Assembly (NCBI RefSeq): GCF_000350225.1 | Contig: NW_005179128.1 | Coordinates: 84,153-148,152, forward strand | Reading direction: 5' to 3' | Origin: Chondrus crispus | Lineage: Eukaryota; Rhodophyta; Florideophyceae; Gigartinales; Gigartinaceae | Length of the DNA stretch: 64,000 nt | Shown: positions 1 to 9,039 of the stretch, one piece after another | Position numbering within the stretch: the first letter of the stretch is position 1 | How the letters are laid out: every line of letters starts with the position of its first letter | Translations under genes and position numbers: made by a program | Notes under the pieces: generated by a model | The model's database searches: none | What the model was told of the DNA's origin: nothing | Seen by the model: the letters and a program-made list of their open reading frames with translations, nothing else

Positions 1-1170
1 TGCATCTCGACTCGAGATGTCGAGCTCTGCGACCCGGGGATCCGTACCCCTTGCCACTCTTGGAGTGGCCGCGAAGGTGGTCGCGTAACTGGATGTCGTT
101 CCGGTCGACATCGGTGAGGGGGGTCGTCCCCCCACGGGTCCTCCTCTTTGCGTAATGAGGACAGGGTCGGCCTGCCACTCATCCTCCCCGATGTGGAGGG
201 TCGTAGCGGGTGAACTTGTGGCGGCGGACTTAGTAGTCCTGCCAGCCCTCCCTGCCGGTTTCGTATCCGGCAGGGGTAAACCGCGCCGAGCGCGGTACGT
301 CGTGCCTTCCGCCGTGGCGATACGGCGGATGGTTGGAAGATCGGTCTTCTGGCGGCTCGGCAGCCGCTGTACGGTTTCGGAAACTGCGGCGCGGGTCGCC
401 GGTGCCAGTCCCCGCACGAAGTAGTGCGCGAGCGACTGTTCAGAGAACACCGCCGTGCACCGGAACGCGGCAGTTTCGAGCCGGTCCGCGAACGTGCTCT
501 CCGTTTCATGAGATTGCTGTCGCGCCGTCGCGACATCGTCGTACGCTTCACCTAACACGTCGTCGGTTAGGTAGCGTATCAGGAACTGGTTCACGAGCCC
601 CGGCCAGCTCACGTCGTCGTGTAGCTGGCCGGCGCGGAGGCCACGCATTGTATAACTCGTATACAGGCGCTCCGCGTCGCGCTCTAGGAAGTGCGCGAGG
701 ACTCGTACCGCAACACCTTCGGTAAGGTGTTGCGAGTTGAAGGTTATTCGGACATCCTTCAAGAACGGTAGGAGCTGGATCGGTTCCGAACCGTCAAAGC
801 TCCTCATCGTAGGTCGGATCCCACGGCAGCGTTGAACGTACTTCGCGATCCGTCCCGCGTCACCCGAGGTAACGAGCCTCGAGGTGTTATCCAGCCGGTA
901 CATACGATAGTCAGCGACGGCGCTGAACTCTTGGATCATCGTATGTACCGGCTCGAGTCCGGGTTCGGCGGGACCCAGCGTGCCGAAGGGGGTTACGGGT
1001 AGCGTACGGACGTCTACCGGACCTGGATGCTCGGCGCAGTTCGCCGGCGGGTAGCCGCCCCAGCGGGGATCGACAGAGTACGTCGGTACTCCGGATCCGC
1101 GGGCGGCTCCTCCACGGTCAGGGTCGTCGCGATACGATACGCGTTCCATCTGCCGCCTACTTTCAGGGAT
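1..1170 (-). pseudogene. Decayed gypsy gag fragment, E family
   Basis: Read on the minus strand, this stretch aligns along its length with the gag gene of gypsy element E, roughly window positions 17480-18630. The matching blocks include the segment encoding the YTSYTMRGLRAGQ region of Gag. Several single-base indels and substitutions break the frame, and no long minus-strand frame survives. The fragment runs off the left edge of the window and stops at about 1160-1170, where the copia LTR begins. It is an older copy than E. No flanking LTR of its own is visible. Confidence 0.85.
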
Positions 1171-1336
1171 AGGTATTGAAAATGTGCGACCACATGCTGT
1201 TATCTGAAAAGGTCAAAATCGAGTGACACGTGTACATGACTGCACGGTCCGGGCGCTCTTACCCATATCACGACATGACACGTGTAAAATCCCAGATTTT
1301 GGGGTTCCGGGGACGAAAGTGGCCCCTCGGAGGGTC

Positions 1337-1350
1337 ATGCAAATTTGCAT
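1337..1350. promoter_or_regulatory. Perfect octamer-like palindrome in LTR1
   Basis: ATGCAAATTTGCAT is a perfect 14-bp palindrome made of two overlapping ATGCAAAT octamers. It is kept in the 3' LTR near 7950 and in the inverted copy near 40930, although the LTRs differ around it. A protein-binding site is an inference. Confidence 0.45.
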
Positions 1351-2198
1351 AGTTTTGCCAAGTGGAACCTTGGCCCGTAGCACTATAGACTACACAGGAA
1401 ATACTGCAATTCTATTGGCCCTCAGGTCTAATGCTGCAAATCTATTGGTCGGGCTTTGTCCACGTGTGCGTCATTGGCCTTGTGATGTACTTTAAATGGC
1501 CTGTATATGCCATAATTACGCTGTTTTGGGGGTTTCAAGTGGTTTGTCATGGTTGTAATGGGTAATGGCATGGGGCCCTCGGGCGGGACACATGTATGCC
1601 GTGTACACATGTACACGTCGCCAGGTGAATTCGTGTACGTACACATGTACACGCATCCAGGTGTATGCACATGAGGGTTTACAGTTTTACAGTGTCAGAC
1701 TGTTTGCGATCCTGCGCGTGTCCGAGTACAGTACATGTGAATCAAAAGTACAACAAGTACTTCTCGCGAGAGGAATACAGTTGTGCGATTATTCTGTGTA
1801 CGCGTCACGCTGTATGCGAGTCTTGCGTGAGCAGGCGCCGTTGCACTGTGCTCTCGTCATGGTGCGCCGTTGGATGCAAGTTCATGACAGTACTCGTGTG
1901 ATTTACATGTATTCTCATGTGAGTTGTGTAGAAAGTCTGGATGCACATTGTTATAACTTGCCATAATTATCTGACAGTGCTTGGCGAAATTAGTAAGGTG
2001 AGAAACAAGGATACGTATGGCGATTGTGATATGAAAGACGTTTGCGTTGTTGGAAATAGACAAGTGCCAAGTTGTTCGTTGCACAACAATGAAGTCTGGC
2101 ATGACTGGATGCAGATTAGTAAGGTGTGAAACAGTTCCATGCATAGGGCCATGGTGTACAGTCATTTGGAATGTGTAGAAATAGTTGTGAGCAAATAG

Positions 2199-2216
2199 TT
2201 ACGAATCGATTCGTAA
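2199..2216. promoter_or_regulatory. 18-bp palindrome in U3 of LTR1
   Basis: TTACGAATCGATTCGTAA reads the same on both strands. It is built from two inverted ATTCGTAA half sites of the kind repeated singly elsewhere in LTR1 and LTR2. The 3' LTR has only one half site at the equivalent place (about 8811). It lies about 110 bp upstream of the TATA box. Confidence 0.4.
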
Positions 2217-2327
2217 GGTGGAAATCGAACAGTATGGTCGGGCCACAAGAGGACCGCGCTTGGTCGCGCATAGTAGAGTATGGTTTACTGGGAGTGGGAG
2301 TAGAGCGATAGTGTAGCACTCAAAGTG

Positions 2328-2360
2328 TATAAGTATAGCCGAAAGACGGCTCCAAGTAAA
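2328..2360 (+). promoter_or_regulatory. Core promoter of LTR1: TATAAGTA ... AGTAAA
   Basis: TATAAGTA at 2328 is followed by AGTAAA at 2355, 27 nt later. The same pair occurs in the 3' LTR (TATAAGTA at 8931) and, with about 30-nt spacing, in three other LTR families of this window. AGTAAA falls where transcription normally starts relative to a TATA box. The start site itself is inferred. Confidence 0.6.
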
Positions 2361-2436
2361 CCTCGGCACCAACTCCTTCACTCACACACATCAACCTGCC
2401 CTCCTTCTTTCCCTTGCCCCTCCGAACCTACCATTA

Positions 2437-2451
2437 GGTTATGGGCCCAGT
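2437..2451 (+). other. Primer binding site, internal initiator-Met tRNA
   Basis: GGTTATGGGCCCAGT directly follows the LTR. It is complementary to the anticodon stem-loop of eukaryotic initiator-Met tRNA (CTGGGCCCATAACC, anticodon CAT) and not to a tRNA 3' CCA end. Drosophila copia is known to use such a tRNA half as primer. Element C has the same 15 bases next to its 5' LTR. Confidence 0.85.
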
Positions 2452-2466
2452 CCCTCGCTGTCGTTT

Positions 2467-2800
2467 CACTGTATGAGTCTGTCGTTCTCGTTCCGTTGTT
2501 TCTGCCGTCGTTGTCGCTGTCGTTTTCGCTGCCGTTTCTCGTCGTTCTTTCCGCTGGTCTTCTCGCTGTCGTTGTCGCTCTCGTTCTTGCCGTCGTTCTT
2601 GGTTTTGGTTTTCGCTGCTGCTGTCGTTCTTGCTCTATTGTGTGAATTGGTTTTGGTCATCGCCCCCGCTGTCTTCGTTTTCTTCGTTCTTGGTTTGGCT
2701 TTCGTTCTTGCTGTGGTTCTTGCTGCTGTCTCTGTCTTTGGTCTTCGTCTTCGTTTCCGCTCCCGCTATCGCCGTCGTCGTCAATCTCGCATTTGGTTTT
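2467..2800 (+). repeat. Pyrimidine-rich low-complexity leader tract
   Basis: About 330 bp made largely of degenerate CTGTCGTT, CTCGTT and CTTGCTGT units, strongly C/T-rich on the plus strand. Frames through it (for example 2630-2824) give only repetitive hydrophobic or basic peptides and are not counted as genes. It lies between the primer site and the zinc-finger reading frame. The leader of element C has a comparable but different low-complexity tract (about 36160-36370). Confidence 0.6.
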
Positions 2801-2813
2801 TCTTCGTTCTCTC

Positions 2814-3485
2814 ATGCAAAGTAAGTTTTGAGTTTCTTTCCATTTCCTACACATCTAAGTGATTGTCTTTGCACGTTTTGGTGGTTCTTAAGAGCAATAA
2901 TTCCAAAATCTGTTACTGACGATTATCTTCATATTCCTTATTGTGAATACCTGTTTTTACGGGGTTGTGTTAGATCTGGAATTAGTACCGGTGCGCTCTG
3001 CGCCTGGGAAGCTGGTCACCGGTCGAACGGTTCGGACATCGGAGGTCGTATCCGTTGAGGTGCTTGAGCCTGAGGATCAACCTTCGCCTCGGCTCGCGCT
3101 TCCGGGTCCCTCCTCGAGCAGCGCACCTTATAGGATTCCTCGTATTCCGCGCTCTGTTCCCGCACCAATAAAGAGAACTACGCATCGACTTTCTGCTCGG
3201 AAAGCGGCTGTTCTCGCGGATAAAGAGTTTAAGCGTGAGCGCAAGAGGAATCGTAAGGTGTGCCCGCGGTATAAGCGGTATTGTAAAGTGTGCGGCGTTA
3301 GTGGCAATAGTGCGAAGGCCTTTTACGACCACATTCAGTCTAGGTCTCATCGCATTCAAGTTGCCAACGCTAAGGAGACTCCGCGTTGTATCCCTTGCAA
3401 TCGCGTCTTTGAGTCTCACGGGCACCTCAAGTGCCACGAGAACGGTGCTGCACACTTAAAGGTAGTTTGTGAACAGAATAGTTAG
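2814..3485 (+). CDS. Leader-encoded two-zinc-finger protein (spliced)
   Basis: The open frame from 2943 to 3485 has no ATG. It can be reached from ATG at 2814 if 2821-2973 is removed as an intron, which keeps the frame and gives about 172 residues. Near residues 106 and 141 lie two zinc fingers of identical spacing, C-X2-C-X12-H-X5-H (cysteines at 3282 and 3387). This is the U1/matrin C2H2 type known mostly from RNA-binding and splicing proteins. A strongly basic stretch (KRERKRNRK) precedes the fingers and a Pro/Ser-rich segment lies before that. The gene sits between the primer site and gag, where LTR elements normally encode nothing. It could bind element RNA, act as a regulator, or be captured host sequence; none of this is shown. 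Copia elements 2, C and D lack an obvious counterpart. Confidence 0.6.
2821..2973 (+). other. Probable 153-nt intron in the leader
   Basis: The donor is AAA/GTAAGT at 2821 and the acceptor TGTTAG/A ends at 2973. A branch-like TTACTGAC lies near 2904, rather far (about 65 nt) from the acceptor. Removal joins ATGCAAA to ATCTGG in frame with the zinc-finger sequence. No transcript evidence is available here. Confidence 0.5.
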
Positions 3486-3567
3486 GGATTTCATCCAAAT
3501 AAATTCACACATCTGTTCGCAAATTTCTCCTAGTGCAACTTCATAGTAATCATATCGAACTTCTTAG

Positions 3568-3616
3568 ACGGGTGGGCTTGCCATTGTGTTGACTATCGGT
3601 TGACGGCTTGGGATCC
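3568..3616 (+). promoter_or_regulatory. 49-nt conserved pre-gag block
   Basis: The block from ACGGGTGGGCTTGCC to GGATCC just before gag is the same, except for one base (TTGAC or TTAAC), in copia elements 2 (9448-9496), D (15298-15346) and C (35226-35274, minus). The leaders on its 5' side differ between element 1 and the others. It contains no useful ATG. A packaging, dimerisation or translation-control role is inference. The end GGGATCCC is self-complementary in elements 2 and D. Confidence 0.6.
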
Positions 3617-3658
3617 CCGAACGGATATTTCGAATACTTGAAGTTTATTTGCACTAAA

Positions 3659-6600
3659 ATGGAAGATCAAGGAGGAGGAGGATCCATCAGAATCGACAAA
3701 CTGACGGACTCCAACTTCTACGTGTGGAAGCAGAAAATACAACTTCTGCTTGCTCTACGTGATGTTGACCAATACATCGTTGAGGGAACAGTTCCAAGTG
3801 AGGAACGCGCGGAAGAGCGTAAGAAGTGGATTAGAGGTGACAGTAAAGCTAAAGCACTGATTGGTCTCTCCCTATCAGATGAGCATCTTGAGCATGTACG
3901 TGATGTTGATTCCGCTCATGAGATGTGGGAAGCTATTGTCAACGTGTTTGAGAGGCACACTTTGCTGAACAAACTAGCTGCACGTCGTGAGTTCTACACT
4001 GTGAAGATGCTTTCCGGTGAAAAGGTGCTTGCATACATCAATCGTGTCAAGCAGCTGGCAGCCATCCTCAAGTCAATGAGCGTAAACATCGATGACAAGG
4101 AGATGGCCATGGCAGTGCTCAACGGTCTGCCTGCCCGTTTCGAGGCTCTCATCGTTGCACTTGATGCTCTCGGTAATGAGGAAAAGATATTCAGTTTGGA
4201 CTTTGTGAAAAGTCGTCTGCTGCAGGAAGAGCAGCGAGCAAACATGAAGTCTAGCTCCTCACAGACATCGGCTCTGGTTAATCGTGCCCCGAACAATCGG
4301 GACATAAACGATTACAAATGCACGAACTGCGGTCATACAGGCCATACGGCAACCCGCTGCTGGGGAAAGGATTTGAATGGGCGTCGCCCGGCTCCTCCTA
4401 CCGGATATAAACCGCGTATGTCTCAGCGGAAACAATCTGCATTTGTCACACAGAATCCTGATCCCGACATGGTTGTAAACAGCGTGGACTTCACATGTCT
4501 GATGTCGAAAGCTTCGCCCACGAACGATCTGGAGATGTTGCCTTCGTGGCTCGTAGATTCAGCTTGTACAGCTCATATTACATATGACCGATCTTTGTTT
4601 GCGACGTATGAGCCACTTGATTCCGCCTCTGTTCAGATGGGAACCAAGGCTAGTGCAAAGGTTGCCGGCCGTGGTGACATTCACTTGAAGTTAAATGTGA
4701 ATGGCCGCATCGAACCGTGCAAGTTGACGGATGTATTGCACGTTCCGGACTTTGCGTTCTCTCTACTCTCTGTCAGTCGAATGACTGAACTTGGACTAAA
4801 AGTTGGGTTCGAAAATGGAAAATGCATGATCAGACGAGGCTCAACTGTAGTGGCGACTGCGACATTGGTTGGAGAACTTTACGTTCTCGACATCGTCAGT
4901 GACATCGGATCTGCACATGCTGCCACCCTGCAAACGTGGCATGAGCGATTTGCACATGTGCATTCTCAAGGTATTGCTTCGATGATTCGTGACAATGTGG
5001 TAAGTGGAGTCAAACTACTTGGTAATGAGGCTAACAAAATCAACAATACTAACAATGATTGCATCTCTGAAAAATGTTCTGCGTGCGTCTACGGCAAAGC
5101 CACTCGATCTGTGATCCCAAAAGAGCGGTCCTCGAGGCGGGCATACTTCTGTCTAGACTTAGTTCACTCTGATGTTTGTGGCCCCTTAGAGGTGCAGTCC
5201 ATTGGTGGTGCCAAGTACTTCATTACCTTCATAGATGATCACTCAAACTGGTCAGTAGTGTACCCTATGCACCATAAATCAGAAGCATTTGAACGATACA
5301 AAATGTTTGCACAACTTGCTCAGACTCACACTGGTCGCAAGATCAAAGTGCTTCGCACCGATCGAGGTGGTGAGTATCTATCCACGGAGTTTAAGTCTTT
5401 TCTGATTGCAAATGGTACTCAGCATCAAATGACGACCGCGTACACACCGGAGCAAAATGGCGTCGCCGAACGACTGAACAGAACTTTGGTAAACTTGGTG
5501 CGCTCCATGCTAGCGCACAAGAAAGTTACAAAGGGGTTCTGGGCAGAAGCACTTGCAAATGCAGTGTACGTTCGAAATCGAGTCACGTCACGTGCCATTC
5601 CCCCCAAGATGACCCCATACCACTTATGGATGAAATCTGTGCCAAATGTTGGTCATTTGCGTGTTTTCGGTTCGAAGTGTTGGTATACATTACCAAAACA
5701 CAACATCCAGAAACTTGACGCCCGTGCAAAGGAGGCAATGTTTCTGGGGTATGCTGAAAATACGAAAGCTTACAAGTTGTGGGATGGTGATTTGCACAAA
5801 GTGATCGTATCCAGAGATGTTACTTTTGACGAGTCCACAGGTGGTAAATCTGGTGAACCGATGGACACAAACGACGAGGCTTCAACTGATGATGACACAA
5901 TCAACTTGAACATCGATGAGGAAGTTGCAGAAAATGATGCAGTGGCATCAGAAGCATCATCGCCGGATGAACAACAACACTCTGATGAATCCTCCAACTC
6001 CTCCCCAACTTCAGGGGAGGACAAAACCACCGAAACAGTTGACCAACACGTAGTTGAGGAAGAAACGATTGATCCGCCAACTAATCTCCGTCGGTCCACT
6101 CGCGTTCGCAAAACGCCTGGGGCGTGGTGGGCAGCAGCTTTGGTGACTGCTGGACTCCTTAGCCACGCCCATGTGATAACAGAAATCCCAAACTCGTACA
6201 AGGAAGCTATGGATTCTCCAAAAGCTCGCTTCTGGCAGAAGGGCATCGACAAAGAACTTGCTTCACAACACAAAAACAAAACATGGACACTTGTTCCAAG
6301 ATCTCGAGCATCGAACATCCTGACGTCCAGGTGGGTTTTCGGAGTGAAGCAACTTCCTGACGAGTCCGGAAAATTGGTCGAAACTGCAAAGGGACGTCTT
6401 GTGGCACGAGGCTTTCAACAAGTAGAAGGCATCGATTACACTGAAACTTTCGCCCCTGTCATCAAGTTCACAACTATCCGTCTGCTGCTGGCACTGGTTG
6501 CGCACTTTGACCTTGAGCTGCATCAGATGGACGTGGTGACTGCCTTCCTCAACGGTGACCTTCACGAAGAAATCTACATGGAGCAACCTGAAGGATGCAT

Positions 6601-7777
6601 CGACAAAGTCAAACCTGATTCGGTGTGTAAACTTCTGAAAGCAATCTATGGTCTTAAGCAAGCCCATCGCCAATGGCATAGTAAGATCGATGAGTTTCTG
6701 ATCACTGAACTTGGTTTCAACACTACACGCAGCGACCCATGTCTTTACATTCGACGTCAAGGCAATGTCATCATGATTATCGCGTTGTACGTGGACGATC
6801 TGCTGCTAGCTGGAAGTGACTTGGAGGCCATATTATGGATGAAAAATGAACTCAACAAACGATTCGATATGAAAGACCTTGGCGAGGCGAAGACTTGTAT
6901 TGGTCTAGAGATCGACCGTATACGTTCTAAACACGTCCTGACCGTCACGCAGTCGAAGTATGCCCAAGCAGTACTGAAACGGTTCAAAATGTCGGCATGC
7001 AATCCTTGCGTTACTCCGATGGAACAGTCTCGACATGTCACAATGCAAGTGGCCGAAACTGGCACTGATGACAACCCATGCTTTGAACCATATCGTCAGG
7101 CCATTGGATGTCTAATGTTCCTAATGGTCGGGACCCGCCCCGATATTGCGTTTGCCATTGGAAAGTTATCTCAACACTGTGCCGACCCTCACGAGTCGCA
7201 CTGGTCAGGTGTGAAACGTGTTTTGAGATACTTGCGTGGGTCCCAGCATCTTGGAATAGTGTTTGGTAAAGATGATCTTGGTACGGAACTTCATGGGTAT
7301 AGCGACGCAGATTGGGGTGGATGCCTTGAATCACGGAAATCAACGAGTGGGTACGTATTCAAGCTTTGTGATGGGCCTATCAGTTGGGCTTCCCGGAAAC
7401 AAACAGTAGTTGCGAAGTCTACTTGTGAGGCAGAATACATCGCACTCAGTGAAGCATGCAAAGAGGCTGCGTGGCTTCGACGCTTCCATGCTGATGTACT
7501 TGGTGCGAATTCGGATCCAACAATTCGCGTTGGATGTGACAACGCTGGTACGATTGCGTTTGCTCAGAACGAATCTACAAATCGTCGCAACAAGCACATT
7601 GATATTACGTATCATTTCGTTCGAGATGCGGTGCAGCGAAAACTGGTCACATTGTACCATTGTCCGACAACAGAAATGCCAGCCGATATGCTGACCAAAC
7701 CACTTGGTCGCGTGCTGTTTGAAAAGTTCGTGGGCATGGTTGGGCTTTCCGAGTGCAAAGCTGCCCAAAACATGTGA
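3659..7777 (+). CDS. gag-pol: Copia element 1 Gag-Pol polyprotein, intact
   Basis: A single frame of 1,372 residues from ATG 3659; the frame is open upstream to a TTG at 3608. Order: Gag with a UBN2-like capsid; zinc knuckle C-X2-C-X4-H-X4-C at residues 221-234; protease with VDSACTAH near 300; GAG-pre-integrase histidines (WHERFAHVH); integrase D505, D568, E604; reverse transcriptase with YVDD at 1044-1047; RNase H (SDADWGG, about 1215) and the usual TKPLG end. This is the Ty1/copia order, and one frame carries Gag and Pol without a frameshift. The stop codon TGA overlaps the start of the polypurine tract. Oddity: the protease reads DSA where the sister elements have DSG, so the protease may be weak or dead although the frame has no break. 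Confidence 0.93.
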   Translation: MEDQGGGGSIRIDKLTDSNFYVWKQKIQLLLALRDVDQYIVEGTVPSEERAEERKKWIRGDSKAKALIGLSLSDEHLEHVRDVDSAHEMWEAIVNVFERHTLLNKLAARREFYTVKMLSGEKVLAYINRVKQLAAILKSMSVNIDDKEMAMAVLNGLPARFEALIVALDALGNEEKIFSLDFVKSRLLQEEQRANMKSSSSQTSALVNRAPNNRDINDYKCTNCGHTGHTATRCWGKDLNGRRPAPPTGYKPRMSQRKQSAFVTQNPDPDMVVNSVDFTCLMSKASPTNDLEMLPSWLVDSACTAHITYDRSLFATYEPLDSASVQMGTKASAKVAGRGDIHLKLNVNGRIEPCKLTDVLHVPDFAFSLLSVSRMTELGLKVGFENGKCMIRRGSTVVATATLVGELYVLDIVSDIGSAHAATLQTWHERFAHVHSQGIASMIRDNVVSGVKLLGNEANKINNTNNDCISEKCSACVYGKATRSVIPKERSSRRAYFCLDLVHSDVCGPLEVQSIGGAKYFITFIDDHSNWSVVYPMHHKSEAFERYKMFAQLAQTHTGRKIKVLRTDRGGEYLSTEFKSFLIANGTQHQMTTAYTPEQNGVAERLNRTLVNLVRSMLAHKKVTKGFWAEALANAVYVRNRVTSRAIPPKMTPYHLWMKSVPNVGHLRVFGSKCWYTLPKHNIQKLDARAKEAMFLGYAENTKAYKLWDGDLHKVIVSRDVTFDESTGGKSGEPMDTNDEASTDDDTINLNIDEEVAENDAVASEASSPDEQQHSDESSNSSPTSGEDKTTETVDQHVVEEETIDPPTNLRRSTRVRKTPGAWWAAALVTAGLLSHAHVITEIPNSYKEAMDSPKARFWQKGIDKELASQHKNKTWTLVPRSRASNILTSRWVFGVKQLPDESGKLVETAKGRLVARGFQQVEGIDYTETFAPVIKFTTIRLLLALVAHFDLELHQMDVVTAFLNGDLHEEIYMEQPEGCIDKVKPDSVCKLLKAIYGLKQAHRQWHSKIDEFLITELGFNTTRSDPCLYIRRQGNVIMIIALYVDDLLLAGSDLEAILWMKNELNKRFDMKDLGEAKTCIGLEIDRIRSKHVLTVTQSKYAQAVLKRFKMSACNPCVTPMEQSRHVTMQVAETGTDDNPCFEPYRQAIGCLMFLMVGTRPDIAFAIGKLSQHCADPHESHWSGVKRVLRYLRGSQHLGIVFGKDDLGTELHGYSDADWGGCLESRKSTSGYVFKLCDGPISWASRKQTVVAKSTCEAEYIALSEACKEAAWLRRFHADVLGANSDPTIRVGCDNAGTIAFAQNESTNRRNKHIDITYHFVRDAVQRKLVTLYHCPTTEMPADMLTKPLGRVLFEKFVGMVGLSECKAAQNM

Positions 7778-7779
7778 TC

Positions 7780-7788
7780 GAGGGGAGG
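7780..7788 (+). other. Polypurine tract of element 1
   Basis: GAGGGGAGG lies directly before the 3' LTR and right after the gag-pol stop. It is the expected primer for plus-strand DNA. Elements 2 and D have GAGGGGGAG in the same place (13659-13667 and 39224-39232), as does C on the minus strand (31070-31078). Confidence 0.75.
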
Positions 7789-9039
7789 TATTGAAAATGT
7801 GCGACCACATGCTGTTATCTGGAAAGTGCAAAATCGAGCGACACGTGTACTTGACTCGACGGTCCGGACCCTCACCCCATATCACCACATGACACGTGTA
7901 AAGTCTCAGATTTTGGGGTTCTGGGGACGAAAGTGGACTTTTGGAGGGTCATGCAAATTTGCATAAATGCCGAAAATTTGCATTTGGCCCGAACCGTTAT
8001 AGGGCTACAGAGGCAATACTGCAAATCTATTGGGTGTCGGTTCGAATGCTGCAATTCTATTGGTCTGTTATTGTCCACTTATATGCACTCATGCTGGTGA
8101 TATATCTTGAATGATCGGTATATGTATTAATTACATCATTTCGGGGGTTTCAAGTTGTTCACCATGGTTGTAATGGGTAATTACGTGTGGCCTTGGCGCT
8201 GGACACTTGTGTGCGGTGTACACATGTACACATCGCCAGGTTGCTGCGTGTACGTACACTTGTACACGTCGCCTACATACGGTCCGGCGCGTGCCCGAGC
8301 ACCGTACATGTGAATTAAAAGTACAACAAGTATTTCTCGCAAGAGACATGTACTTACGTGAGTATTCAGTGTATGCGTCACGCTGTATGCGACCCTTGCA
8401 TCAGCATGCGCCGTTGTACTACAGTCTCGTCAGCATGCGACGTTGTACTGTGCTCTCGTTATGGTGCGCCGTTGGATGCAAGTTGATGACAGTACTGGTG
8501 TGATTCACATCGGATATCACGTGAGATGTGTAGAAAGTCTGGATGCACATTGTTGCTATCCGTGATAGTTGTCTGGCAGTGTGTACCGAAATTAGTAAGG
8601 TACGAAACAAGGGCATGTATGGGGACTGAGATATGACAGGACTTTGCGTTGTTGGAAATAGAGAGATGCCAAGTTGTTCATTGCGAAAGAATATATTCTG
8701 TCATGTCTGGATGCAGATTAGTAAGGTGTGAAACGATTGCATGCGTAGGGCCATGGTTTACAGTCACTGGAAATGTGTAGAAACTGTTGTGCACTGATAG
8801 TCAATAGTCAATTCGTAAGGTGGAAATAGAACAGTGTGGACGGGCCAGAAGAGGACCGCGCTTGGTCGCGCATATGGTGAGTACGGTTTACCAGGTGCCA
8901 AAGTAATGGGATAGTGTAACACTCAAAGTGTATAAGTATAGCCGAAAGACGGCTCCAAGTAAACCTCGGCACCAACTCCTTCACTCACACACATCAACCT
9001 GCCCTCCTTCTTTCCCTTGCCCCTCCGAACCTACCATTA
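7789..9039 (+). repeat. 3' LTR of copia element 1 (family LTR1)
   Basis: 1,251 bp, from TATTGAAAATG to CTACCATTA. The last 120 bp are nearly the same as the 5' LTR, but the middle differs often. It ends directly against the internal leader of copia element 2 (TAAACACTGAACC), so it takes the place of that element's missing 5' LTR. Confidence 0.85.

Larger units (their letters stand above)
1174..2436 (+). repeat. 5' LTR of copia element 1 (family LTR1)
   Basis: 1,263 bp, beginning TATTGAAAATG and ending CCTACCATTA directly before the primer site. It shares its order of blocks with 7789-9039: the CGACCACATGCT subterminal motif, repeated ACACGTGT and GTACAC motifs, ATTAGTAAGG motifs, TATA box and C-rich end. 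Its closest relative in the window is the inverted fragment at 40224-41103, not the element's own 3' LTR. The first base pair is TA instead of the usual TG. Confidence 0.88.
1174..9039 (+). mobile_element. Copia element 1, full length with intact gag-pol
   Basis: The order is LTR (1174-2436), tRNA primer site (2437), long leader with an extra zinc-finger frame, one gag-pol gene (3659-7777), polypurine tract (7780-7788) and LTR (7789-9039). No 5-bp target duplication is found: the left flank ends in ATAGG and the right flank begins TAAAC, inside copia element 2. The two LTRs differ clearly by eye although the coding frame is unbroken, so the outer parts may have been exchanged by recombination. 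Confidence 0.85.

Noticed and set aside
2437..2451. Possible tRNA gene from the initiator-Met match
   Set aside because: Only the complement of the anticodon arm is present, directly after an LTR; it is a primer site.
5770..6318. 182-codon minus-strand frame inside copia element 1 gag-pol
   Set aside because: Shadow of the coding frame on the other strand, Ser-rich from the acidic linker; no independent support.
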